Under the pieces are notes generated by a model. It saw only the letters and a program-made list of their open reading frames with translations. It was not told the DNA's origin and ran no database searches. A stretch of 64,000 nt of DNA, from the NCBI GenBank assembly GCA_002368645.1, contig DFEE01000020.1:125061-189060 (forward strand), written 5' to 3'. Positions within the stretch are counted from its first letter, which is position 1, and each line of letters opens with the position of its first letter. Positions 50,351 to 59,042 of this stretch are shown here, piece by piece. This stretch comes from Bacteroidales bacterium UBA3810. Lineage in GTDB: Bacteria > Bacteroidota > Bacteroidia > Bacteroidales > Paludibacteraceae. A program made the translations under genes and the position numbers.

Positions 50351-50918
50351 TGAGTTCCTTTCTGAAGAAAAGCAATATACATATAACGGCAGCAGTTATA
50401 TAGGAGTCCGCCAAGTTAAAGACCGGTCTAAAAAACAACACCTCACCGGCAGCATTGCGTATCAAAGGGAAATATAGCATATCAATGACACGTCCGTAAA
50501 AGAGAGGGGCATAGTCAAATGCTATACCATAGAAAACACAATCAATAATATTTCCCAACGCGCCGGCGGCAACCATTGTTATCATGGCAATATAACCATT
50601 CATACGCCCGGTTCGTTTAAAACCGGTTTCGTCTTTCAACGGAGTTTTGATAACCCTTTGAACAAGCGTCACGATATACCATATTAGCAATCCTATCGCA
50701 CCTAAGCGGAAAAGCGTTAGCAATAATTTAGAGAACCACTCTATGCCAAAAGCCATTCCGTCATTCTCAATATAACATATCCAGAACCAAGACGTAATCG
50801 GCAGCGATTCACCAATCGCGAAATGGGCATGTATCCACAATTTCAAGGCTTGGTCCAAAGCCACTAATCCGACGACTGCTGTCGTTATCCATAAAGCATA
50901 TTGTAATTCTTTCTTCAT
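50325..50918 (-). CDS. lspA: Lipoprotein signal peptidase II
   Basis: 197-residue aspartic protease of the inner membrane that removes lipoprotein signal peptides after lipidation. Four hydrophobic segments; the catalytic aspartates are in GALGNIIDCVFYG and FNLADSYITAAV, and the substrate-side block is YIENDGMAFGI. The size is slightly above the E. coli enzyme, as in other Bacteroidetes. Its stop overlaps the DUF4296 start by 26 bp and its start overlaps the holA stop by 1 bp. Confidence 0.94.
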   Translation of the reverse strand: MKKELQYALWITTAVVGLVALDQALKLWIHAHFAIGESLPITSWFWICYIENDGMAFGIEWFSKLLLTLFRLGAIGLLIWYIVTLVQRVIKTPLKDETGFKRTGRMNGYIAMITMVAAGALGNIIDCVFYGIAFDYAPLFYGRVIDMLYFPLIRNAAGEVLFFRPVFNLADSYITAAVICILLFFRKELNETLSSTK

Positions 50919-51949
50919 TAGTGTAAAATCTTATAAATCAACTCCTGCCATAAAGCGTCTTCTTTTGCTGAAACATTATTAATACCTTTCATACGCGCAT
51001 CTGTATCGCGGAAATACCCGATTATGCGGAAGGTTTTCATTTGATTCCAACGCCGTGCTGCCGCAGCGTAATTTTTAATAGTAAAGGGTGCTACACCAAG
51101 TGCCTTAGCCGCCACATATTCGGATTTGTCCGGCAAGTAGTGGAATAGCATCAGATTAGCAAAAAAAGAATAGAGCATCGCCAATTCCCGCGCCATTGCA
51201 TGATCCTTCGAATGAGCAAAATATTGGGTTATTCGATTGGCTTTCAGCACATCGCCGGCAATGAGCGCATCCTCAAGCTCAAATACATTATAATCCTTTG
51301 AGATACCGATATTGCGCTCCACAAGAGTCGTATCAATTGCAGTTTGTCCCTCCGGCAGCCCGTCTATAAGTTTACGAATAGCTGCCACAACGGTGTTCAT
51401 TTCAGCCCCTATATAAGCAGCTAACAATTCCGGCACTTTCGGGTCCACCTTAAGTACCAACCCCCGCTCGGCAAGAATTTGTTTGAAATAATTAGCAATC
51501 CAGGCCGCCATCTGATAATCCTTCAATTTGTCAGATTGCATAATGACACCTCCGTGTTTCTCAAAGTCCTTCCACAGACTTAGGCGCTTATCCGGACTTC
51601 CGTTCTTATAACAAATAACGAGAATAGTATCGGGTTGCACATTCTGCATATAAAGGGCCAGTGCTTCCCATTTTTTGACGGTTTGAGCCTCCTTGAGAAT
51701 CACTACTTTTTTACCACCCATCATGGCCATGCCGCGCGCCTGACTAATCACCGGCGACACATCATCTGAGGGCAAATCCTTGCCATAAATGACCACTTGG
51801 TCAAACGCTTTGGCTGTTTCGTCTAACACATGCTCCTCCAGCCAGTCCGACACTTGGTCAATGTAATACGCTTCCGCCCCGCACAGCAGATAGACCGGAG
51901 CATAATGGCCTTGCTGTAATTGGGGCATTATTTTGTCATAGGTTGTCAT
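50918..51949 (-). CDS. holA: DNA polymerase III delta subunit
   Basis: 343-residue clamp-loader delta subunit, which opens the beta clamp. AAA+-like but without an active Walker A: YAPVYLLCGAEAYYIDQVSD, FDQVVIYGKDL, ARGMAMMGGKKVVILKEA, then a helical C-terminal collar with EVELEDALIAGD-like (NVFELEDALIAGD) and REL AMLYSFFANL segments. The spacing of motifs and the length fit HolA. It overlaps the outer-membrane protein gene as ATGA. Confidence 0.88.
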   Translation of the reverse strand: MTTYDKIMPQLQQGHYAPVYLLCGAEAYYIDQVSDWLEEHVLDETAKAFDQVVIYGKDLPSDDVSPVISQARGMAMMGGKKVVILKEAQTVKKWEALALYMQNVQPDTILVICYKNGSPDKRLSLWKDFEKHGGVIMQSDKLKDYQMAAWIANYFKQILAERGLVLKVDPKVPELLAAYIGAEMNTVVAAIRKLIDGLPEGQTAIDTTLVERNIGISKDYNVFELEDALIAGDVLKANRITQYFAHSKDHAMARELAMLYSFFANLMLFHYLPDKSEYVAAKALGVAPFTIKNYAAAARRWNQMKTFRIIGYFRDTDARMKGINNVSAKEDALWQELIYKILH

Positions 51950-53133
51950 TTATCAAAAAGTCCTCTTAGATTTCCTTCCTTGCGACTCATCAGCCCGTCC
52001 AAATTAAAACGCACAAAGAGTTGTTGCTGCTCCTGAAAGGCTTTTTGGTCATCGAAATGAAAATTATAACTAAAGTAAAAATCCACAAAACTACTTCTAT
52101 ATAAATAGAGGAACAAGTCCACCCTATCATATATCTTAGACTGATAGAACGGGTCGCCTTGGTACATCAAAGCCCCCATATCGTGCCTGAACGGCTGCAT
52201 ATTATCACCGTAATAAAAGGTATTTTTAACTCCTATAAACCACCAGTTTAGATAGAATTCTATCAGAAGTCCGTGTGTTTGATAAGTCACCCTGTTTTTC
52301 CGATTCCGCTCATACCCGTAAATATATGCCGCTTGAATGGACAAGGAGTCAAGAGGCACGTACTCAGTGGCATTAAAGCCCACATGTGCACTGAGATGTA
52401 AATCGTCATAAGGAGCCATCGAAGCGTCATTAGCCTTTCCGGCAGTATGATTAAGATGGCCTAAGCCGCCGACCATCAAGCCCTTCCACTGAAATTCACC
52501 ATCTATCACAACTCGGAACATCTCACGCCTCTCCGTAGTTTGTGCTCCGCGCCAGTCCGCCATAGCACTCACATACCCGCGGTGGTTGTGGTATTGCAAC
52601 AATGCCCCTTGGATATTCGGGTGCATATAGGCTATTGAGTCATAGAGCAACCAGTCCTGTAAAGGTCTCAACCTATTCTCATAAGGTATCGCTCCCATGG
52701 ATAAGTCAAACCCTTTATACCGCCACCGATAATACGCTGTCGGGTCAAACTGCACATCCTTCCAATTGCCCCCAAGACGCTGCGTATAACGCACACCGGC
52801 GACAAAATCATGCTTACCGCCTACCCTGTCACGAAGTCTGACGCCTACAGATGGCGATAATCGGAAATTAAATATCGTTTGCGGTATTGTGTAAGAGGAA
52901 CGATACTCACGGTTATCAAAATAGGTATCAAAATCCACATCATAGATAAACCGTACCGTCTTTTGTTCCAAAACTTGCTGTTTTCGAATAAATGCCGTAT
53001 CTACCGCTAACATTTTGGGACTTTTATTATACCGTCCCCAAAAGCCTCGTACCGCCACACTATCTTGTGCAGCTCCGTATAGCGGGAGCAGTACCACAAC
53101 AATAAGCCCTATATATTTTATAAGTTTATCCAT
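51946..53133 (-). CDS. Putative outer-membrane beta-barrel protein of unknown function
   Basis: 395 residues from the start at 53133, which yields a clean signal peptide (MDKLIKYIGLIVVVLLPLYG). The mature part has alternating aromatic/hydrophobic strands (FRLSPSVGVRLRDRVGG, YRWRYKGFDLSMGAIPYENR, LLIEFYLNWWFIGVKNTFYY) with a C-terminal portion of several beta strands, as expected for an outer-membrane porin-like barrel. Its last residues are not the classical terminal Phe pattern. It overlaps GT39 by 16 bp and holA by 4 bp. Function not recognised. Confidence 0.68.
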   Translation of the reverse strand: MDKLIKYIGLIVVVLLPLYGAAQDSVAVRGFWGRYNKSPKMLAVDTAFIRKQQVLEQKTVRFIYDVDFDTYFDNREYRSSYTIPQTIFNFRLSPSVGVRLRDRVGGKHDFVAGVRYTQRLGGNWKDVQFDPTAYYRWRYKGFDLSMGAIPYENRLRPLQDWLLYDSIAYMHPNIQGALLQYHNHRGYVSAMADWRGAQTTERREMFRVVIDGEFQWKGLMVGGLGHLNHTAGKANDASMAPYDDLHLSAHVGFNATEYVPLDSLSIQAAYIYGYERNRKNRVTYQTHGLLIEFYLNWWFIGVKNTFYYGDNMQPFRHDMGALMYQGDPFYQSKIYDRVDLFLYLYRSSFVDFYFSYNFHFDDQKAFQEQQQLFVRFNLDGLMSRKEGNLRGLFDK

Positions 53134-54761
53134 GCCGTATTTTGTGTCAAAACAAAACCATTGTCTATACCTATACAAGCCTTTTGCCCAATAGGAATGT
53201 CCTTCTCGGGAACACTAAACACATATTTTTCAGTTCCTAATGCCGGAATAGTATCGCAACCCTGTCGCTCTAAATCCAACAACCCATACCCGTTTTTGCC
53301 TTCCGAAATAAGTTGTGCCCGCGGCGGCATTTCCGCATGCTGCCAGAGAAACGCCACTCGGAATGGATTGGTTGCAGTCACACGAAAGTAACAGTGCCCG
53401 TCATCAAGCCATAAACTATCTATCCGCATTTGTAAAGCATCCGTTGATTGCAAATGTCTTACATGCCTCCCTGTCATTAGATAAGCTGCCTGACCTTGGT
53501 AAGCTATTTCCTCATGCCAAGTCTCAAACTCCGTATGGTTAGATGCCCGCATATCATGCAGCAACACTGCCTTGCCCGGCTCAAACCAATTATACATGGC
53601 TGTCGGACCGAATGAGCCGCTAAAGACCATCACCTCCCCTTTGGCTTCTTTATAGAGTCGGTCGTACAAATCTTTCTTATGTGCCAAACCCGTCTGTATC
53701 GGTAATACATTGAGGCATAGCAGTATTCGCATCACCAATACCAGCCCCAAACAGGTAAATATACCGCCACGAAACCATTTGTTTTGTTTTGTGCTCAAGG
53801 CGGAATCACAACAATACCACTCGCAACCCGATATAATCATCGCCAAGGAACTCACCATCGTCCAATGCGGTTCAACATGTCCGCGAGCAGTCATAAGTCC
53901 AAAGAACACACTAAACCCTACTATCTCCCATGCCAAAACCCGGGTATAAATATCTTTTGTCCGCCTTTTTGACCATAAGCAACTTATAGCCAATATCATA
54001 GCCGCCACCCACACAATAGGGTTATAGACCACCATTTGGTTAGGGATATATTCCGCCATATAAACTGCTTTGAAAGGCATAGAGCGGGCTATGACCTGAA
54101 GTTGGAAAGATGGAAATCCGTTTCTAACCTGCCAAACAATATGCGGTATCAATAGGAGCACTGCCAACACAATGGCCGACCATATCTTTCGGTCTCGCAC
54201 CCATTGGGGATAGGCGATTGCTGCAAATAGTAAGAACAGCACTGCCATGTACTTCGAATAAACCATCAATGCCATCATTATCCCCAACACACCTGCCCAC
54301 ATCCAAGCATGACGTTCCTCAACTGCTTTCAGGTACCGCTGAAATGCCCATAACCAGCCTGTCCCGAATAGGAGGAGAGGAGCATCCGGTGTTGTCATAA
54401 ACCCTGCGGCATTAAACATCGCCAAACTACCCGCAATGACATAAAAGGTATAAATTACACCCCTATCCCATAGGAAACCCCGGCTTTCAAGTCGCTCTTT
54501 TACTATCGCACCTAAGCCCAATACGGTCAAGCCATGGCATAATACCGTCACTATACGCACTTGCAGATTGCCTATAGGCAAAAGTATTTTGCTTAGTCCT
54601 ATCCACAGAGCCACCATAGGCGGATGTGCTCTATAGCCCCAAGCCATGTGCTCGCTCCATAGCCAATAGTAACTTTCGTCCGCGTGCATCTCCATCAGTA
54701 CCGCTGTCACTACATTCAGTACGAGCCACACTACCCATAATATCCAAAACGGCTTCTTCAT
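53118..54761 (-). CDS. GT39-family membrane glycosyltransferase (ArnT/PMT-like)
   Basis: 547-residue polytopic enzyme using a polyprenyl-phosphate sugar donor. The N-terminal catalytic loop MHADESYYWLWSEHMAWGYR, then AHPPMVALWIG, has the acidic pair and YxxHPP pattern of GT39/GT83. About 10-11 membrane helices follow, then a periplasmic C-terminal domain from about 370. Such proteins glycosylate lipid A or exported proteins. It overlaps tamL by 1 bp and the barrel protein by 16 bp. Confidence 0.82.
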   Translation of the reverse strand: MKKPFWILWVVWLVLNVVTAVLMEMHADESYYWLWSEHMAWGYRAHPPMVALWIGLSKILLPIGNLQVRIVTVLCHGLTVLGLGAIVKERLESRGFLWDRGVIYTFYVIAGSLAMFNAAGFMTTPDAPLLLFGTGWLWAFQRYLKAVEERHAWMWAGVLGIMMALMVYSKYMAVLFLLFAAIAYPQWVRDRKIWSAIVLAVLLLIPHIVWQVRNGFPSFQLQVIARSMPFKAVYMAEYIPNQMVVYNPIVWVAAMILAISCLWSKRRTKDIYTRVLAWEIVGFSVFFGLMTARGHVEPHWTMVSSLAMIISGCEWYCCDSALSTKQNKWFRGGIFTCLGLVLVMRILLCLNVLPIQTGLAHKKDLYDRLYKEAKGEVMVFSGSFGPTAMYNWFEPGKAVLLHDMRASNHTEFETWHEEIAYQGQAAYLMTGRHVRHLQSTDALQMRIDSLWLDDGHCYFRVTATNPFRVAFLWQHAEMPPRAQLISEGKNGYGLLDLERQGCDTIPALGTEKYVFSVPEKDIPIGQKACIGIDNGFVLTQNTAWINL

Positions 54762-56938
54762 TAGAACGGATAACCTATAGCGAAATGGAGTGTCATATCA
54801 TCATTCCAACTCAAGCCGTTAGCCGCGGTCCGCCACATCTTGCCGTCATAATTGATACGGGACGGATCGTACAGTTTAACACCAAAATCAATTCGGAAAA
54901 GCAGGAAAGTCAAATCCAATCTTAAGCCTATACCATACGACCAAGCTATTTGCTTATAAAAATCCTCGGTAAACGCTCCTCCCGGTTGGGCTTCATACTC
55001 GCGAATAGTCCATATATTACCAGCATCCGTAAACGCCGCCAACTCGATAATCGACCACACCTTCCAACGGTACTCTAAATTGAGATCTAACCGTATATCA
55101 CCAGCCTGCAAATCATAGGCAGCTCCGGCTGAAATCGGACGATAAGACCCTGGACCTAAGGTTCGCGCCTGCCAGCCGCGCAACGAGTTCGAACCGCCGG
55201 AGAAATAGCGCCTTTCAAACGGCACGGCACTCGCATTGAGGTAGGGAACTGCCACGCCGATACCGATATGATAAACCAAATGATGCTTCGGCACAATAGT
55301 TTGGTTAAAAGTGAAATTGATATCACCCTTCACATACTGAGAATACGGAATCTTGAAAAGGCTGTAAACGCCTGCCGTATCGGTCGGTAAATTAGCTAAT
55401 TTAGACAAACCATATAGCGCGTTACCCGCCGTTTCTATCTGGGCATTAAACTCTATATAAGACCTATCAGGTTGACTCTGACGCTTTCCCGAATAAGTTA
55501 CATTATACGACCAACCCAAAATAAAGTGGTCTTGATAGGTATATTTAAGGGCAACGGATTTATCTATAAATGCCGTCTTAAACTCCGAGGATATCCACGG
55601 CAGATATACATAGCTGATATCCACGAAATTGAATCGGTGATACCACCTTGACCGAGGCTTATGAACCGTGTAATTCAAACCGCCGTTGAAGATATGCCGG
55701 GTATATTCATTCGGCCGCCGCTGGAAATGGTAGGTCAAATTGATTTTGAGACTGTTGGGAAACTGTAATCCCGCATCGGCCTTAACCTCCATAGCGCGAT
55801 TACCGTTCTGCTGCCAAATATAATTCACACGGCCGTTAATGGATAATTGCTCAGCACCGTGGAATAAATTACGATTGATATACCCCACGCCGGCTGCAAC
55901 GCCCCATTCGCCGGCGCTATAGGTTCCTTCCACGTCTGCCGATACGGTATTCATCTTGTTCTTAGACAGGGTCACTACGCACACCAACTCATTGTTGCCT
56001 ATATCCGTAAAGGCAATATCTACATACTTGACAGGACCAAGTCCGTTGAGATTGGAATAAGCCAACTCGACAAGCCTCTCCGAGTACATATCTCCCTCAC
56101 GTATCGGACAACGGCGACGAAGAACACGCTCGCGAATACGCAGGTTTTGGTCTAAATTAAAGCGCACGGAAGCTATTCTATACTTGCTATAAATAGTCGC
56201 TTTGACACTGTCTGGCAGTTTCTGAAATGCGTCTTGCGTCTTTAGCCTTAATTCCACCTCGTGAGTACCAAATCCGCTGTCAGCCTCATAAGCCAAGAAG
56301 TCCTTATCAAAGTAATAATAGCCCCGTGACCGCATCCTCTCGGCGATACGCTCCCTTTCATTGTCCAAAGTCTCGGCATTGAACTGCATGCCTTTATGCA
56401 CCTCACTCTGACGAGATGTCGCGTATCTTAATAAGTCCGGCTGCTTTAGATCCACATTGTATTCCCGTATCGTATAGGGCTGATTGGCAGTAATATAATA
56501 GGACAACCACACTTTTCTGTCTTTGATTCGCTTGGTCGTGTCAACCTTCGCATTGAAATAACCCATATTAAGCATAGCTTTTTGGAGCTGCTCCATAGAA
56601 GCAACAGTCTGCTCTTCGTCATAGATAACCGGCGCCTCACCCATTTTGAAGGCATTACGCTGGTGTCGTTTTTTGGCTTTGGTGGTGGTGTCTATGGGCG
56701 CTGTGTTATAGACATGCAACTGAAGTTTCCAGAAACCTAAAATCTCTGAGTTTTGTTTTTGACGAAGGTAATTATTCAACTTGGTTGTTGACACGGACTT
56801 GTCATCAACCACCTTCACCTTTGTTTTGTAAAGTAGTTGCTTATCTTCGGGCACAAACTTCGTTACATTGCAGCCCGTTAGAGCCACAACGAACAAGACC
56901 CAAAGGGTCATCCGTATGGAATGTGCATACCTGCGCAT
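54761..56938 (-). CDS. tamL: TamL: lipidated TamA/BamA-like outer-membrane assembly factor
   Basis: 725 residues from the start at 56938. The N-terminus ends in a lipobox (VVALTGC), followed by NVTKFVPEDKQLLYKTKV, the hallmark of the lipidated TamA homologue of Bacteroidetes. POTRA domains cover about 40-330 (YITANQPYTIREYNV, YYFDKDFLAYEADS, IREGDMYSERLV). The Omp85 barrel occupies about 350-725, with YFSGGSNSLRGWQARTLGPG (the L6 lid-lock region, RGW) and a C-terminal strand LHFAIGYPF ending in Phe. It inserts outer-membrane proteins with TamB, which is not seen adjacent. Confidence 0.9.
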   Translation of the reverse strand: MRRYAHSIRMTLWVLFVVALTGCNVTKFVPEDKQLLYKTKVKVVDDKSVSTTKLNNYLRQKQNSEILGFWKLQLHVYNTAPIDTTTKAKKRHQRNAFKMGEAPVIYDEEQTVASMEQLQKAMLNMGYFNAKVDTTKRIKDRKVWLSYYITANQPYTIREYNVDLKQPDLLRYATSRQSEVHKGMQFNAETLDNERERIAERMRSRGYYYFDKDFLAYEADSGFGTHEVELRLKTQDAFQKLPDSVKATIYSKYRIASVRFNLDQNLRIRERVLRRRCPIREGDMYSERLVELAYSNLNGLGPVKYVDIAFTDIGNNELVCVVTLSKNKMNTVSADVEGTYSAGEWGVAAGVGYINRNLFHGAEQLSINGRVNYIWQQNGNRAMEVKADAGLQFPNSLKINLTYHFQRRPNEYTRHIFNGGLNYTVHKPRSRWYHRFNFVDISYVYLPWISSEFKTAFIDKSVALKYTYQDHFILGWSYNVTYSGKRQSQPDRSYIEFNAQIETAGNALYGLSKLANLPTDTAGVYSLFKIPYSQYVKGDINFTFNQTIVPKHHLVYHIGIGVAVPYLNASAVPFERRYFSGGSNSLRGWQARTLGPGSYRPISAGAAYDLQAGDIRLDLNLEYRWKVWSIIELAAFTDAGNIWTIREYEAQPGGAFTEDFYKQIAWSYGIGLRLDLTFLLFRIDFGVKLYDPSRINYDGKMWRTAANGLSWNDDMTLHFAIGYPF

Positions 56939-56950
56939 AGTTTTAGCGTG

Positions 56951-56982
56951 CAAAATTAACATTTTTTTTGGTAATATGCAAA
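56951..56982 (-). promoter_or_regulatory. Promoter of the tamL operon
   Basis: TTTG at 56979-56982 and TAATTTTG at 56951-56958 on the minus strand with a 20-bp spacer, 12 bp from the tamL start. It overlaps the divergent trmH promoter. Confidence 0.75.
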
Positions 56983-56998
56983 TATTTTTGTACTTTTG
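56967..56998 (+). promoter_or_regulatory. Promoter of the TrmH/SpoU methyltransferase gene
   Basis: TTTG at 56967-56970 and TACTTTTG at 56991-56998 with a 20-bp spacer. The spacer contains the -33 element of the opposite tamL promoter, so the two cannot easily be occupied at once. Confidence 0.75.
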
Positions 56999-57024
56999 CA
57001 GCAAAATTAACAATTTACACGCGA

Positions 57025-57813
57025 ATGCTCCATATCTCCAAAGCCCAAATCAAATTAGTACGTTCTTTGCAACTGAAAAAGAACCGTGACGAATTTTCCC
57101 TTTTTGTCGCAGAAGGCAATAAATGTATTGAAGAACTCAGCAAGGTCTTTAAGCCCTTCCTCTACATAAAAGAAGAGAGCCACACCGGTTGCCTAAACGC
57201 GAACAACTCCGTTACGGCAACGGCAGAGGAAATCCGCCAAATGTCTTCTCTCAAAACACCACAAGGCGCCATCGCCATTTTCCATAAACAACCCGCTTCG
57301 CCTACCCCCGTCGGCTGCTTAGACGCCAAAACCGCAGCCACTGCGGCAGCGGCACTTACGCTGGTGTTGGATGGCGTGCAGGACCCTGGTAATCTGGGCA
57401 CTATCATCCGCACAGCCGTTTGGTTTGGCGTCACGGAGATTGTATGCTCACCCGATACTGCGGATTGCTTTGGTCCTAAAGTTGTCCAAGCCACCATGGG
57501 AGCATTGGCTCAAGTACATATCACCTACCGCGACCTCCCTTCGTGGCTCGCTTCTGTGCACGAAACACCAATCTATGGCACGCTACTTGACGGCAAAAAC
57601 ATATATGATGTCTTGTCCGACAGTCAACAACACGGCAAAGCCGTCATTATTATGGGCTCCGAAGGCAACGGCATTTCGCCGGCGGTACGTCCGTTCATCA
57701 CCCACCCCGTTTATATTCCCACGTATGCTGCTGAATGTCACGGCATTGAGTCACTCAATGTCGCCATTGCCACCGCTATTACCCTCTCCATCTTCCGCCG
57801 TCAACTACCCTGA
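57025..57813 (+). CDS. TrmH/SpoU-family RNA 2'-O-methyltransferase
   Basis: 262-residue SPOUT-fold enzyme methylating a ribose in rRNA or tRNA with S-adenosylmethionine. Start at 57025 (MLHISKAQIKLVRSLQLKKN) is placed just after the promoter. N-terminal substrate-binding unit (FSLFVAEGNKCIEEL); SPOUT motifs LVLDGVQDPGNLGTIIRTAV, VVQATMGALAQVHI, VIIMGSEGNGISP and ESLNVAIATAITLSIF (knot region). The specific target is unknown; RlmB- and TsnR-like members look similar. Confidence 0.9.
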   Translation: MLHISKAQIKLVRSLQLKKNRDEFSLFVAEGNKCIEELSKVFKPFLYIKEESHTGCLNANNSVTATAEEIRQMSSLKTPQGAIAIFHKQPASPTPVGCLDAKTAATAAAALTLVLDGVQDPGNLGTIIRTAVWFGVTEIVCSPDTADCFGPKVVQATMGALAQVHITYRDLPSWLASVHETPIYGTLLDGKNIYDVLSDSQQHGKAVIIMGSEGNGISPAVRPFITHPVYIPTYAAECHGIESLNVAIATAITLSIFRRQLP

Positions 57814-57863
57814 TGCAGTCCGCTACCCGACACGCAAAATCAAGGTATAGTACCGTAACTGCA

Positions 57864-57917
57864 ACGCACAATAAACGCACAATAAACGCACAATAAACGG
57901 ACAATAAACGGACAATT
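57864..57917. repeat. Tandem 11-bp repeat, about 5 copies
   Basis: Units of ACGCACAATAA at 57864, 57875 and 57886, then ACGGACAATAA at 57897 and a partial ACGGACAATT at 57908. No spacers between units, so this is a simple tandem array and not a CRISPR. Confidence 0.85.
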
Positions 57918-57940
57918 CATTCGACTTCACCTATACATAA

Positions 57941-57972
57941 AGCACTTCTTATCGAATGGTAAGTGCTGAATT
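57941..57972 (+). terminator. Terminator downstream of the methyltransferase gene
   Basis: AGCACTT (57941-57947) pairs with AAGTGCT (57961-57967), followed by GAATTTTTC. A 7-bp stem with a 13-nt loop, moderately strong. Confidence 0.6.
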
Positions 57973-58026
57973 TTTCTTTTTGCAAGTAACCAAAGTGCCT
58001 AATAATGCAGAAATTTTGCACTTTTA

Positions 58027-58058
58027 TTTGCGTATTATAAAAAATAGTCGTATCTTTG
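58027..58058 (+). promoter_or_regulatory. Promoter of the BspA-type protein gene
   Basis: TTTG at 58027-58030 and TATCTTTG at 58051-58058 with a 20-bp spacer. The transcript has a leader of about 235 nt before the ATG at 58299. Confidence 0.78.
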
Positions 58059-58063
58059 CGCAG

Positions 58064-58298
58064 TTTTTTGTGTTATAAGTGATTAAGCGCAATGCTGAGC
58101 CCGAGAAATAATCGTCGAATTGCTATCTCGCCCGCATGGGGGGGTATTCGCAGACTTTGACGTAAACAATACACAAATAGTACCGGTTTCCAACGGTGCC
58201 ACATTAGTGTAAGCAGTACTTGACACTCGTCAGGTGCTGCTTCTCTTTGTTTTATTAACATTAAAAGTTGTGCACGACACACATTAGTGCAATTGCTT
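58064..58298 (+). promoter_or_regulatory. Long 5' leader with terminator-like hairpin
   Basis: About 235 nt without an ORF. A hairpin at 58211-58242 (AAGCAG-CTTGAC / GTCAGG-CTGCTT) is followed by CTCTTTGTTTTATT, shaped like an intrinsic terminator within the leader. ACATTAGTG occurs twice (58201-58209 and 58281-58289), the first immediately before the hairpin and the second next to the start codon, and GTACCGG...CGGTGCC forms another stem near 58175-58198. Together these could make an attenuator. No known riboswitch recognised. Confidence 0.5.
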
Positions 58299-59042
58299 AT
58301 GAGAAAAATCTTAACATTACTCATTGTGGTTTTCGTGGCAATCAGCCTGCAGGCTCAGACGAGCGGCACATGCGGCGACAACCTCAACTGGTCGTACAAC
58401 GAGACCACGAAAACCCTGACCATCACCGGCACGGGAGCCATGACGGATTATGCTGCAGCTGCCGACAGACCTTGGCATACTTTCCGCGCTGACGTCGAAT
58501 CCATTGTAGTGCCCGATGGATTAACAAATATCGGTGCGTATGCATTCCAAGGCTGCAAAATGGTAAATTTTACTATACCTGAAAGTGTCACGTCTATTGG
58601 CAACTATGCTTTTTACTATTGTACCGCATTAACGGCGATTGACATTCCTGCCGGAGTAACGTCCATAGGAAATTTTGCGTTTAGGAGTAGTGCTTTGGTA
58701 TCGGTTAATCTTCATGAAGGCCTGACATCTATAGGAGTTGCCGCCTTTAATGGTTGCAAGGCATTAACGACAATTAACCTTCCTACAGGAGTGACGTCTC
58801 TCGGAGAGGATGTTTTTGGGGGGTGTACAGCTTTGACAAATATTACAATTCCAGGTACATTATCAACCATTCCTGTACGAGCATTCGGCAATGATACCTT
58901 ATTGACCACAGTTGTACTATCGGAAGGCGTAACGGCTATTCAATACAATGCTTTCTCCAAATGTAAACGGCTTTCCTCTATTAATATTCCGGAGAGGTTA
59001 CCAGTGTGGTTGCGGGTGCCTTTGATTCAAACCATGCGATAG
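58299..59042 (+). CDS. N-terminal part of frameshifted BspA-type LRR surface protein
   Basis: Starts with a signal peptide (MRKILTLLIVVFVAISLQAQ), an in-frame GTG at 58287 being less likely. Next is the TSGTCGDNLNWSYNETTKTL block typical of Bacteroidales BspA-like proteins, then LRR_5 repeats of about 23 residues (IGAYAFQGCKMVNFTIPESV, TSIGNYAFYYCTALTAIDIP, and five more). The frame ends early at 59042 after SINIPERLPVWL. One base is missing in GGAGAG at 58991-58996; restoring it gives IPEEVTSVVAGAFDSN and joins this frame to the next feature. Probably one gene of about 1120 residues. Confidence 0.8.
   Translation: MRKILTLLIVVFVAISLQAQTSGTCGDNLNWSYNETTKTLTITGTGAMTDYAAAADRPWHTFRADVESIVVPDGLTNIGAYAFQGCKMVNFTIPESVTSIGNYAFYYCTALTAIDIPAGVTSIGNFAFRSSALVSVNLHEGLTSIGVAAFNGCKALTTINLPTGVTSLGEDVFGGCTALTNITIPGTLSTIPVRAFGNDTLLTTVVLSEGVTAIQYNAFSKCKRLSSINIPERLPVWLRVPLIQTMR

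Larger units (their letters stand above)
57814..58026 (+). other. Spacer with tandem repeats and a terminator
   Basis: No gene. It contains five consecutive 11-bp units (57864-57917) and an intrinsic terminator (57941-57972) for the methyltransferase transcript. Confidence 0.6.

Noticed and set aside
57864..57917. CRISPR array
   Set aside because: Units are 11 bp and contiguous with no spacers, and there are no cas genes.
58991..59006. Programmed ribosomal frameshift in the BspA-type gene
   Set aside because: No slippery heptamer or downstream stimulatory structure was seen at GGAGAG; mutation or error is simpler.
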